Shown here piece after piece: positions 22,864-33,564 of a stretch of DNA of 64,000 bases. Source of the stretch: Culex pipiens pallens (lineage: Eukaryota > Arthropoda > Insecta > Diptera > Culicidae); contig NC_068939.1 of the NCBI RefSeq assembly GCF_016801865.2, forward strand, positions 185,170,053-185,234,052, in the 5' to 3' direction. The position numbers and the translations under genes were made by a program. Each line of letters opens with the position of its first letter. The stretch's first letter is position 1. Under the pieces are notes generated by a model. It ran no database searches and was not told the DNA's origin. It was given only the letters and a program-made list of their open reading frames with translations.

Positions 22864-25200
22864 TCAATCAAACGCAATTTCCCTTCATTTAAGGCCATTC
22901 CAACCGCACGTGAACCAGTTCCAGTTGGCAAATTATCAACTTGGGCACGAACGCGGCACGTTGTGTGCAGTAGGTTGACCTTGAGATGGTTGGAAAAAGA
23001 ATATGGACAAGAAGGCAAAACAGCTGATCGAGTAGCTACTAACGCGCTGTCGATTAGTTGGTTTGCATTTTTTTTTCGTTATTTGAACATAAGTCAACGA
23101 CCGGTTGCAGAAATGTGTCCCGTTCACTTCTCGGCGATCAGGGTTGATATTTGTACACTGCCAAGTTGCCATGTTTTTATTTTCTACCGTTATTCGCCCA
23201 AAATATTCACCACTTGGGATTTTAACTATCAGCGAAATAGCGTTCATGACCAACTCAGCTGAGAGTTATTCATTTTGCTGATATTTGCCAAAAATGTCGT
23301 TAAACCAGCGAAATTTTCGGCTAAAACCAGAACCTGTGCAAAATTATACCAACCACTAAGTTCTGCTGGTTTGTTTTCGCTAATAAATTACTGATTTTTT
23401 TTTAATTTAAGCCGTTGCAAAAGTTACTCAACGAGTGTAAAATGCATTTAAAACTATTTTTTCATCCAAATGTTGAAACCAAGGCTTGTAATTTCATTTT
23501 TTATATTTATTTTATTTTTGGACACCCTATGCAAATTAATTCTTAAAATTTAGAAAAAGTAAAAAATAGATTTTTCATCACATATATCATCTGATATTTT
23601 TTCTTGAAAAAGAGGCCTTTTTTCAGGAAAAGAGGCGCATTAAAAAAATCTGATGAAAAATTTATCTGGGCTGAACAAAAATCCCGAGGGGCGTCAATGC
23701 ATTATATTTTCTTGATAAAATGTAAAAATAATAGTTACCAAATATTTTTTTCAGAACAGATTTTTCAAGTTTCCTTTAATTGCGATTTGAAATTTCACAA
23801 AAACAAAAAAAAATATTTATTACACTTGATTGTTGGCCCCTCGGTCATTTTGGTTTGTTTTTTTGACGTTTGTCTTGTTTAAGTGGGCTCAGTTATAAAT
23901 ACAGATTGTCAAGGGAAACAGATTGGCCAATGTTTGACATACCCAAACGCGCTGGACCTAGATTTCAAGATATCAGTTAGAAATGAAAACATATAGAAAA
24001 ACTTTTTTTTTCTCGCAAAATAAATCTTTAAAAAGCTGATGTTTGAATTGATCATCATCGTCACGGAATTACGGAACACTGTAGAAATTTTATCAACAGT
24101 ATTTTGCAAGATTTTTTTTTATCTGGAAAAGGTAAACGCTTAAGGCTCTGAAAGGCATCATTCCGATCGGACTTTGGCGGCCATGTTTGTTTTCGAAAAA
24201 CATTCAAATCTTGGTTCAGAATGTTTCAATCAAAAAATGGTTTTCTTTGTGTTGTTTGTAGAAATTTTTTACATATGGTGATTATGTTTTCATTTCAATT
24301 TACTATTTCTGGATCTGAATTCAGAACCATCATTGACAGTCATTGCCAGTGCTGAAAATGTCAGGGGTCATGACGCGAAAATCGGCGACGCTGACACAAA
24401 TTTTTGAGATCCATTCACTGAACCGTAAAACCGTGACATAAACAAACCCGACGCAGTCGTGAGTGCCCTAGCTCATTGAGCAGCTGCAATACGAGGCAGT
24501 AGTCGACCAACGCTCATTCGACGTTGCACGCACACACATAAAGAAACAAGTTTTTACACAAAAAGTTCGTATTTATGCGTGGAAATGTAATTTTGAATAT
24601 AAGTTAAGATTGTTTTAAGTATTTTGCACAGTTTACAACCATTCAATTGTTTGAAAATAGTCAAAATAGTGTTTAAAGAGGATTTTACGAATCAGTCATA
24701 TGACACGAATTGAGTGAGTGTAGCTCATTTTTTCACGTCTCTCATTCTCCAGCAGCCGACCGGCACAAGTCAGGCGGCAGTGGTTGAATAGACACAGTAG
24801 GCTTGCAGTCACATGCTAGCAGTGAACTGACGTTTTGGTTTGCTTCATGTGTACGTTGGGTTGAAAACTTTTTGCAAGCCTGGTCATTGCCCCAAAAGTG
24901 AAATACACCATCCACCACCTTAAAATTTTGTAACAGTAACCTCCAACATCTGTCTCCAACATTTTTAAAACTGTCCAACCAAAGGGGTATAACACACTCG
25001 TGTCTGACGTCAACGACCCCCCCTCAAATTGCCTAATTTGCTGGCCAAATTTTGACCTGCAGCAGCGGGGTGCGCAAAACACAGAAACAGTGTCAAGCCT
25101 TCTCGAAATATTATTGCAGAAGGAGGCAGGAGTTCGCCTCCACGATCGTTCATGACGCACTTCTTTTCGTGGGGATCTCGGTCGTGAAAGATCACAATGT
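22864..25200. other. Intergenic DNA upstream of ClpX, no gene recognised
   Basis: The first 400 bases probably hold the ClpX promoter and missing first exon, since composition is mixed and less AT-rich. Beyond that I see AT-rich sequence and scattered short open frames without family resemblance. Confidence 0.45.
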
Positions 25201-25264
25201 TCACAGTTGTATTTCTGTTTCGAAGTTTTCGATTATATTTTATTATGAACACACCGGATTCTGC

Positions 25265-25939
25265 CTATCCCATGGACAGATCAAACAGTCCCTTCGCTCG
25301 CACGCTGTAGAATATTTGAAAGTCCACGATGGTCTCGTTCGCCTTGTCGAAGATTCTGGTGTCGGCCCTGAAGTCTCCCGCGGGTAGAAAGCTCGGCATG
25401 AGACCTTCGTCCAGCACAAAATCGGACATGTTCTGCAGGCCCTGGTTGTGAGAATTTGCAAAGGGTTACAAGAATAATATTCAAGAAGTCACAACGATAC
25501 TCACAACGTACGGGCACTTGTGCAGCCAGGTGATCTGAGAGGTGGCAATTTTGTACATAAAGTTCATCAGGACGTTCGTTCCGCCGCCCTGTTCAGCCAT
25601 AAAGCGGCACATGTCGAAGGAATCGTCGAACAGAAGCGGCTTGTATGTGGTGTACTTGTAGTTCAGCACGTAGGACAGATACATCGAATTGACTGGGCGC
25701 TGAATGTCGAAGGCCAGGTTCAGCTTGGCCGGTTGATTCCGGGCCAGTTTGGCCTTGCACGTTTTGACCACCGTGTAGGCGTACGGCTGATTGACGCAGA
25801 TCATCTTCAGAACCTTGATGGTGAAAGGTCGGGAACTGTTTTTACCCGTGGCCACCTCCAAATCGGGCAGGTTGACGTTCGCCAGAGTAACGGCCAATCT
25901 TAGTAGCAGAACCCACGCGGTAAACCTGGTCAGCCACAT
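25265..25939 (-). CDS. Secreted DUF1091-family protein
   Basis: Two exons (25939-25505 and 25441-25265; 63-bp intron, GTT|GTGAGT ... ACCAG|GGC, phase 0) encode 203 residues. Residues 1-20 are a typical signal peptide (MWLTRFTAWVLLLRLAVTLA). The mature part shows the DUF1091 pattern: paired cysteines in MICVNQPYAYTVVKTC, then YKPLLFDDSFDMCRFM, the HKCPY motif and a beta-rich C-terminal half ending DLSMG. The family is large and insect-specific, with an ML/MD-2-like fold; a few Drosophila members act in gustatory or pheromone sensing, but no function is demonstrated for most. The ATG at 25939 is chosen because it directly starts the signal peptide. No paralogue is seen in the window, although the family often occurs in clusters. 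Confidence 0.93.
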
Positions 25940-27287
25940 TGTAAACTAGAAGTGGAACTGACTAAGCTATCTCGAAATTCAAATTGCGATAAGTTTGCAT
26001 GTTTGAAGTACAATTTTCCGGTGTCTAAACCCAATAAATATGTCACCAAAGTGGTTTAAACATTCAAAATATTGTCGACTATGATTTTGGCACTTTCAGC
26101 AATCCCCCATCAGCTACGTGCATCGATCGCAGTGACCTTTGCCTCCGATCCCACTGGCGACCATGATGGCGCGCGCGCGTACTTGCACGGCGACGTGATC
26201 GTCCCTGGCTGTATTCGGCGCGCGATGTGATGGAAATAATTAAAATTCGGTCAACGTGCTTCTGGTGCGGTCAAGCTCCATTTTCGAGCATCCAGCCTAC
26301 TACTGGTGCTGGGTGACTTTTGCTACTGTTTTCAATATTTACCGCACGCCACGCCAAGCCTGGCTGCCCCTGAATGGTCCAAACTATGGTAAACAAACTA
26401 AAACCAACACAGTGGGGGAGACAAAAGGCGTGAGGCTTGGCCTGATGGCGAATAAAACTGCAGCAAACAGCAACGGATTTTATGGGCTCGCTCGAGCGCG
26501 CGGCGCGGGTACTTTGGCGGTTGAGATGATGACCGATGACGCATGGCCTGCCTGGTCTGTTGTTTAATTTGCAATCATTGACAGAGTAGTGTTTACGCGG
26601 CAACAATGAATGCAGCCTAGTTTGATGGACGGGTCACGTGTTTGCTTAATGTGGTGCTCTTGCGCCCGTAAACACCTGCAAGGGACGAGGCGAACACCTT
26701 TGTACAACAAGCTATTTTACATAATTTTTCGCACTATTGAAACTTTAAGTTTTCATTTCCCTTGAGAGGATTGGCTACAAACGAGGAAAGTGATCGTCCA
26801 GACTCGATTATTCAAAACCTCGATTGTCCGAAGGTTAGAATGGGACTTCGGATAGTCAAATCCTCGCTTTCGCTAACTTGTCTATTTTTTACCTTTATAG
26901 ATCCCCAAATTCGATTTCAATCCTGAGATATTCAACAAAAACCGAAAAAACTCCGTGCATTGTTGTAACTTTTCATATGAAAGAAGCTTCAATCTTGTCG
27001 TGCTATCTTGACACACCATGATCATTACTGTAAGTGCGACAACTGGCCAAAGGGATTTCAGGTCATAACGCGTTTGACACACGTATATGCCCGACTACCG
27101 TAAACATTTGTTATTACAACTCGGCAACCAAATTTAACCAAACTTTGGGAAAATGCACAGAATGATTAACCAAACAAAACGTGTTTGTTATTGTTTACAT
27201 AGCCTGCTCTATTGTTGGTTTATTCAAGGTCAAACGAAACCAAAAAAAAAATTTGTAACATATTTCCCATACTCAGAACATCGAGGT
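25940..27287. other. Intergenic DNA with CpG-rich patch
   Basis: The stretch 26090-26240 is rich in CG dinucleotides (GGCGCGCGCGCGT) and may be regulatory. At 26797-26865 there is a piece of the pogo-like repeat (CAGACTCGATTATTCAAAA ... ACTTCGGATAGTCAAATCC). No gene recognised. Confidence 0.5.
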
Positions 27288-27509
27288 CAGGGCTGTGGAG
27301 TCGGAGTCGGAGTCGGAGCCGGAGTCGGTGGAGTCGGGTCTTTTTGGGGACCTGGAGTCGGAGTCGGAGTCGTCAAAACTCGAACAGCTGGAGTCGGAGT
27401 CGGAGCCGAAGTCGGCTAAATTTTAAGAGCTGGAGTCGGAGTCGGAGTCGGAGCCGAAGATTTCTGATAACCCGGAGTCGGAGTCGGAGCCGGAGTTATC
27501 TTAAATTTA

Positions 27510-29196
27510 ACAAAAAATATGTTTTTTTATTATTCGGTATTTCCTATAGAACAGCTTAATTTACAAAACATCTTATATTTTTAATTGATTTATCAGATCA
27601 GTTTTTGAAACTTTTTATTGTGATTGAAAAGCTCTAATTGTGTTATTACACTATAATGACTAAATGATAACCTCTTACCCAAGTTTGTAGTATCATAATT
27701 AAAAAAATAATAAATAATATTGGTTAGTAGTCAGACATATCTCATTGATTCTTGAATGCTTCCTTTTTCCTATTTTTATGTGCCTTTTCAATTCAAATTT
27801 GACCAAATTTCATCCAGTTATTTCTGAAAAAGTACACACACAGTCATCTTTTACCCCGATAGCATATGTCTTGGAAGTTTTAAGTTAAATCATTTTTTAG
27901 GAAAAAATTACGAGGTACATAAAAAGATTAAAAATAGTAATCACTGTTTTTGCAAATCGAAAAAAGTCACTGACAGTTTAACTTTTGTAACAAATAATCA
28001 ACGATAATAACAATCTCTTACTTGGAACTCAACATGCGCATTTTGTTTATAACTGAGTACAAGAAAATCAAAGTGTTGCATTTAAAATAATTGAAACTAA
28101 CAAAAAATATCAAAACAAGTTGCAACAAATTTTGAAATAATCATTGATTGTTGATTTTAGGTAAACTATTTTGATATCGTTGCAAATTATCGTTGAACAA
28201 ATCTCAAGAATTCAGTACAAAAATGAACTAATAAAAAAATGTGTAGAACAAAATATAGGATTTTAATTTATTTTTCAAATATTATAAAAAAAAAACAAAA
28301 TCAAAATATTATCAACTGGTACGAATTTTCTCATACTGTTTGTCCCACGCCAATATGACGGAAGGTGATAATCATTGCATATCAATGTACCTTAAAAAAA
28401 TAAAATATTTGTGACCTAGAAAATATTTTACTTGTGGATATTTGTTTTTTATTATATTTTAAGTTTTTTCATATATTTTGATGGAGGCGCAAGATCATTC
28501 ATAAAGCTTCGTTTTAGGTGAAGATTTAAGAAGTATCGTGCGCCTCCTTTTTAAAGCATAACATTTTAAAATTAAAATAAATTAAAAATTTCCAGGGTAA
28601 AATATTTTCCTTGTCACAGATATTTGAAAAGGACATCTTAAGCGTCCTTTCCACGAAGAAATTGTTTAGATTTATTGATTTGCAATAATAATCTCCTTCA
28701 GCCATGGCGTGATGTCCATGTACGTCTTAAAAAAAAAAAAAATGTTTCGTTTAAAATTGTCATTTAAAAACAAGGTGCCTGTCACTGTGCTACTTACAAA
28801 TGTCAGCCTGAATGTGAGCGAATTGAATTTTAATGTTCAATAGATCATTAAGGCCAGGTTTCTTTTAGTGATTCATTTAAAAATAACAATTTAATATTTA
28901 AATTTATTAGCTTGAAAAAAAATATTTTCAAATTCGAGGTTAAGTAAATAAATCCAAATTTACTTACAAAACTGTTCTTCTTAAAATGCCTCTAAAACTG
29001 AAGATATTTTTTGATTTCTGTTTCCATAACGTATAAAACTTGTAACCTAGAAACTTTTTTTCCGTTTATTTTCTTTACTTTACTTTTAGTTAACTTATTT
29101 TTCTTGAGAAAAACATGACGCTTAGAGAGTATTTAAATAATCCTTTTATCAATGTTTAAAAAATAATTAACTGATAATAGTTAACTAACTTTTGAA
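27510..29196. other. Interior of the hAT-like element
   Basis: AT-rich, no coding frame. A 12-bp stem GGAGGCGCAAGAT...ATCGTGCGCCTCC at about 28485-28550 is the only structured piece noticed. Confidence 0.5.
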
Positions 29197-29201
29197 ACAT
29201 T

Positions 29202-29402
29202 TGTTGCAGGGTCTTAAACGTGGTGGAATTAGAACGTACTCGGAGTAAAAGGGAAACACAACTAGCTCGTGTGATACAAGAGGGAAGAATGATTTATTTG
29301 CTACGTGTATTGGCACAACTGCGTTGATGTCGATCAAACCAGGGCTGCCAGTAAGGCAGTCGACGAATCAGTCGATGTTCGGTCGAGCCAGTGGGCTCAA
29401 CA
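29202..29402 (-). repeat. Copia 3' LTR
   Basis: 201 bp, identical by eye to 31664-31864. It is preceded on the minus strand by the polypurine tract GAGGAGGAG. The stop codon of the element ORF (TGA at 29397-29399) lies within the first six bases of this LTR. Confidence 0.95.
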
Positions 29403-31547
29403 CTCCTCCTCAGCGCTGCATGAGTCGATGCCAATCGCCTTCTGAAGTCCCAGTTCCACCACAGGCAATGGCTTCGCCAGCAGACCCGCTTCCGCCGACG
29501 GAATGTACTCGAGGCGCACCATGCCCGTTTCCAGCAGGTTCGCGATTCTGGTGTTCTCGGTGAGCACAACGCACGTCCATTTCTCCTCCTTTGCCGGAGT
29601 CGGAAAACAGGCTGGTCCTCTTACCCACTTGAGCTTCTGATGATATCTGACAAAGGTGTACTCAGCCTCTGCGCTGAATGACCCAACACACGTTTGTTTA
29701 TTGTGCCCCCACCCGATGACGTCACCACCGAGCTTGAACAGGTAACTTGCAGATGTACTCGGTTTGTTTACGTCGCCTGCCTTCTTCCAGCCAGCTTTCG
29801 TCAAATGTTGCACTCGTTGACCCAGAAGGCTGGTTTCCGGTCGGCTTATCACGGTTGCGTACAACAAAGCTCCAACTAAGCACTGATTTTGTTTCGCCGA
29901 CACCAGCTGCTTACCCATCTCCTCCTTTTGTTGTTGGAAACCGGAATCCATCAGCACTTTCGTCAGCACCGCTTTTGTCAACTGCATTTCGCCTTCCACC
30001 GCTGAATCTCCATCAGCGCTTGGTACGCCAGCTGTCGAGTTCTGCGAACGCCGTGGTCCCGGCGCTGGAGATTCTGGAACTGGTTTTTGCGGGTCATCAT
30101 CTTGTCCAAAGAGTTGAGAAGGACATTCTTTGTTGTTCCCCGATTGAGCATGCTCCTCCTCAAAGTGAGCACCACCGTGACTTGCAACCATCTTCGCAGC
30201 TGGTTTGCCGAAGTACACTTGCACCGTTTCGCTATGTTCGGCTGCTGCTTTTGCCTGCTGCGATCCATCCTTCTGCTCCAACCCGCTTGCCAGGTTCTCC
30301 CGCTGGTTCTCGCCGAGCACCTCCGGATCGTTTTGATCGTCGCGGTCTTGCCAGCTGTTCTTTTCGTGCGGTTGTACCATCACTTTCGCGACCCGATCCG
30401 GGCACGTCCGGAGCCAATACATGTCGCACTTTTTATCACCGATCGCGATAATTTGGTTCGCGAACACGAGTTTACAAACCGCACTGCCAAATTTAGCGCA
30501 CACTCCTTTGGCCGTTAGTTTGCTGATCGAAATCATGTTGCCACTAATACTTGGAACGAACAACACGTTGGTGAGTGTGAGTTCTACAACTTCACCACTA
30601 CTGTTCAAACATTCGATCCGGCAGTCACCAATACCCTCGGCGCGCTTCTCGGTTCCGTCCGCGACAACTACATTCGAATGCGAAACACTTTCTAATCGCA
30701 CAAAAAAGTTCACATCACTACAGATATGGGATGTCGCACCCGAGTCCAACAACCACGAACGCGCGAACAATGGACTTTTGTTCCGACGCACCATAAAGGT
30801 GAACGACTTTTCGTCGTTTTCGCGCACTTTTAGAACTCTTTTCTCTGCCTGCGCCTGCCTTTTCATTTCCAGATACTCTTGGCACTGTCTCTGCAGGTGC
30901 CCCTTCTGGCCGCAGAAAAAGCATTCCACGCCCCGTGCCCTCGTCTCGCCTACCGCTTTTAGAGCACGTTCACCGACAAAACTGTCGGTTCCATAGAGCT
31001 TCTCGCTCTCGTCGATGAGTTTCGACCTGACCAGGTCCATCGTCAATTCCTTGTCCGTACGGCTCTCCAACGCTGTGGTTAGGGTGTCAAAAGCCGATGG
31101 CATGCTCCGGAGCAACATGGCGACTTGCATGTGCGCCGAGAGCTTTTCACCAGAGTTTTCCAAACGTGCAAAAAGGTCTTCCATCCCGTACAAAAACTCC
31201 TCCATGTTCTCACCCTCCTGGTAATTTGTGCTGCAGACCTCCTTCAGCAGCGCAACTTTTCCGGTGAGACTCGCCTTGTGGTGGTGGGCCTTGAGCGCAT
31301 CCCACGTGGTTTTCGCCGTTTCCTTGTCCATGATGAGGTTATGTTGATTGTCCTCCACCAATAACACGATGGTCGCCATTGCCTTGGCGTCCCCTTCGGT
31401 CCAGGCAGCTGTTACTGGATTTGGTGGTGTTCCCGGTTCAATGCGGTTCCATAAGCCTTCTTTCATCAGGATCATCTTCACTTTAAACGACCACGAGCGA
31501 AAGTTCCGGCTGTTAAGCCGAGTAACGCCAACTTTGGAAAAGTCCAT
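29397..31547 (-). CDS. Copia gag-protease-RNase H fusion polyprotein with internal deletions
   Basis: One frame of 716 residues starting at the ATG 31547 (MDFSKVGVTRLNSRNFRSW), the usual Copia gag start; an upstream in-frame ATG at 31799 is inside the LTR and unlikely. Order: gag helical domain (1-210), zinc knuckle CFFCGQKGHLQRQC (about 217-230), aspartic protease LLDSGATSHIC (about 266-276), pre-integrase remnant, a charged linker, then the RT tail LTKVLMDSGF and RNase H GDVNKPSTSASYLF ... KQTCVGSFSAEAEY. The integrase catalytic core and the RT YVDD region are absent, yet the frame stays open across the junctions. It could supply particle proteins but not copy or integrate itself. Confidence 0.9.
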   Translation of the reverse strand: MDFSKVGVTRLNSRNFRSWSFKVKMILMKEGLWNRIEPGTPPNPVTAAWTEGDAKAMATIVLLVEDNQHNLIMDKETAKTTWDALKAHHHKASLTGKVALLKEVCSTNYQEGENMEEFLYGMEDLFARLENSGEKLSAHMQVAMLLRSMPSAFDTLTTALESRTDKELTMDLVRSKLIDESEKLYGTDSFVGERALKAVGETRARGVECFFCGQKGHLQRQCQEYLEMKRQAQAEKRVLKVRENDEKSFTFMVRRNKSPLFARSWLLDSGATSHICSDVNFFVRLESVSHSNVVVADGTEKRAEGIGDCRIECLNSSGEVVELTLTNVLFVPSISGNMISISKLTAKGVCAKFGSAVCKLVFANQIIAIGDKKCDMYWLRTCPDRVAKVMVQPHEKNSWQDRDDQNDPEVLGENQRENLASGLEQKDGSQQAKAAAEHSETVQVYFGKPAAKMVASHGGAHFEEEHAQSGNNKECPSQLFGQDDDPQKPVPESPAPGPRRSQNSTAGVPSADGDSAVEGEMQLTKAVLTKVLMDSGFQQQKEEMGKQLVSAKQNQCLVGALLYATVISRPETSLLGQRVQHLTKAGWKKAGDVNKPSTSASYLFKLGGDVIGWGHNKQTCVGSFSAEAEYTFVRYHQKLKWVRGPACFPTPAKEEKWTCVVLTENTRIANLLETGMVRLEYIPSAEAGLLAKPLPVVELGLQKAIGIDSCSAEEEC

Positions 31548-31663
31548 TTTCGCTTTCCACGAAACTTCCCGTTTTTTACGAGTCTCGCACGAATTTACTA
31601 TAACTTTTCGCGTCACGTTACTTTTCCCGAATTTCCCGGCCGTTCCAGTGGTGGCACATAACC

Positions 31664-31864
31664 TGTTGCAGGGTCTTAAACGTGGTGGAATTAGAACGTA
31701 CTCGGAGTAAAAGGGAAACACAACTAGCTCGTGTGATACAAGAGGGAAGAATGATTTATTTGCTACGTGTATTGGCACAACTGCGTTGATGTCGATCAAA
31801 CCAGGGCTGCCAGTAAGGCAGTCGACGAATCAGTCGATGTTCGGTCGAGCCAGTGGGCTCAACA
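31664..31864 (-). repeat. Copia 5' LTR
   Basis: 201 bp; promoter-bearing LTR of the minus-strand Copia element. On the minus strand its end CCTGCAACA is followed at once by the primer-binding site GGTTATGTGCC. Confidence 0.95.
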
Positions 31865-32118
31865 ACATTTAACAATATGTGGAGTCGGAGTCGACGCCAA
31901 CCATTTGTTGAAAGCTGGAGTCGGAGTCGGAGTCGGCTAGAGTTGGTAGGCCGGAGTCGGAGTCGGAGTCGGAGCCAACCATTTGTTGAAAGCCGGAGCC
32001 GGAGTCGGAGTCGGCTAATCTTAGAAAGCCGGAGTCGGAGTCGGAGTCGTTTGAAATATGACCCGACTCCGCAGCCCTGATCGAGGTAAGTGCAAATATT
32101 TTTGAAAAAAAAATCATT

Positions 32119-32268
32119 TTCTGTCAAGAAGGACCGCGAATTTAATTTTTCAAAATTGATGTAAAAATCCATTTAAAGTCCTTTGTGATCATTGTACTCA
32201 AAAAAAAAAAAGCTTTGCCGTTGTGAACAGTAATATCACAAATTTAAGCTTAATTTTAGGACCCAATT
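32119..32268 (-). mobile_element. MITE family A, truncated copy
   Basis: It matches about half of the 331-bp family (from TCTGTCAAGAAGGACCGCG to the tip TTAGGACCCAATT). The other half is missing, cut close to the edge of the hAT-like element. Confidence 0.85.
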
Positions 32269-33326
32269 GTCCAGCGCCAAAATTTTGCGTGGGACAAGTA
32301 TAAGTTGATGGAGTGGATTTAATGTCTCAAAGCCATTATTAATCTTCTCATTGAAAAGTGCCGGCGACAAAATTGGGCGAAAAGTTCACCGCCCGGAGAT
32401 CGCGAGTTGGCGCGAGCGAATGAACACCGCGAAAAAAGATTCGGGGTTGCATTGGGGTTAAATGATCATTTCGTCATTCGGTTTAATTTAAAAATAATTA
32501 TTTTTTCGTAAATATCGCTACTTTGTTGCGATGTAATTCATTTTTACAGTAAATTAGGCATTGTTACATCAAATTTGACCTTTCAAACGCACTAGAATGG
32601 CCAAATTTTAAAACATCAATGTTTGCCAATTTGACCGTTTTACCCCCAATTCCCCTTGTAGAACAAAAGAAAAGTTCATCCGCGGTCTGTCAGCAGCGCG
32701 CTGTTTTGTTTGCTGGATCAACATTTGGAAATGTCGAACGTTGAAGGAAATCGCTCAAAAAATGGAAATTAACCGATTTCAAATGTTATGGCCGCAAATG
32801 AAAGGTAAGGGTGGCTAATTTTTTATTCCGATCTGTAAAACTAGTTCTGGCGAGGGTTCTGGGCACTGCGGCAATAGATTTTACCGGCGGGTTGCTTCCG
32901 TTTGCATTTGATTTGAGGAGAAGGTTTTTCAATCCACCAGGGGCTTATTCGGGGGCAACAGTTTCGGTAATCCGGAACTTCCGGTAAGTTTCATATTTGC
33001 AGTGTTTAGCATGAAAAACAAACTCAGACCAATCTTTCAAGTGTGCGCTCTTTTGAGGAGAGGCGCAAACCGAAGAAGAGCGCAACTCGGGGGAGCGTTA
33101 TTTCGGGGTTTGAGCGCAAATCGAAGGAGCGTTATTGCAGGGTTTTGGCGTAAAATGGGATTTTCTTTTTTAATTTTATTTACAATTAAACGAAACATTT
33201 ATATAACCACAAAACACTGATAATGGGCCATCCTCAAATCTGGGTATCCAAGAACTCCCGGATGTCATGGCCTAGATAGCTACCTGATCAACGGAGGTCT
33301 ATATGGGTGAATTAACCATCGCTATA

Positions 33327-33564
33327 CACTCAACCCCCGATGGTTGGTCACTTTTTCGTTTGACACTTTTTTAGTTTGTACCCCGTTGGTTGGTCAAAGT
33401 CAAACTAAAAAGTGACGAACTGTCACTTTTTACACGGCGCTCACGCACACTATCAAAACACACGTTTGGTAGTGTGCGTGAACTACGTGTAAAAGGGGTG
33501 TCAAACTAAAAAGTGACCCCGTTCGTCTGACAACAGTTGGTGTCAAACCATCGGGGTTTGAGCG
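33327..33564. mobile_element. MITE with TA duplication and CTCAAACCCCGATGG tips
   Basis: 238 bp. The tips CACTCAACCCCCGATGGTT and AACCATCGGGGTTTGAGCG are inverted, flanked by TA at 33325-33326 and 33565-33566. Subterminal sequences AAACTAAAAAGTGAC also recur in inverted form. Uninterrupted minisatellite units show the empty site (CATCGGTATAGCTTCA), confirming the boundaries. A TA duplication suits the Tc1/mariner superfamily. Confidence 0.88.

Larger units (their letters stand above)
29202..31864 (-). mobile_element. Copia LTR retrotransposon, internally deleted, complete ends
   Basis: 201-bp LTRs at 29202-29402 (3') and 31664-31864 (5') appear identical, read TGTTGAGCCC...CCTGCAACA on the minus strand, and are flanked by the 5-bp duplication ACATT (29197-29201, 31865-31869). 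Next to the 5' LTR is a primer-binding site GGTTATGTGCCACCA, resembling the insect Copia site that pairs with the anticodon arm of initiator tRNA-Met. A polypurine tract GAGGAGGAG precedes the 3' LTR. At 2.66 kb it is about half the usual length because integrase and RT cores are missing. Identical LTRs imply a very recent insertion. It sits inside the hAT-like element at 27288-32079. Confidence 0.95.
27288..32079. mobile_element. hAT-like transposon with GGAGTC subterminal arrays, split by a Copia insertion
   Basis: The tips CAGGGCTG...CAGCCCTG are inverted, and a perfect 8-bp duplication ATCGAGGT flanks them (27280-27287 and 32080-32087). Both diagnose the hAT superfamily. Just inside each tip are irregular arrays of GGAGTC (left, 27295-27495) and the same hexamer again on the right (31877-32050), reading GACTCC towards the right tip, so each array points inward from its tip. 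Without the Copia insert the element is about 2.1 kb, AT-rich inside, with no transposase frame, so it is non-autonomous. Arg-Ser-rich open frames in the arrays are artefacts of the hexamer. Confidence 0.88.

Noticed and set aside
27212..27559. Arg-Ser-rich open frame resembling an RS-domain splicing protein
   Set aside because: It is only the translation of the GGAGTC hexamer array at the hAT tip; the same occurs at 31853-32080.
29747..31710. Plus-strand frames of 120-234 codons
   Set aside because: Antisense shadows of the Copia polyprotein; GC-rich coding sequence leaves the opposite strand open by chance.
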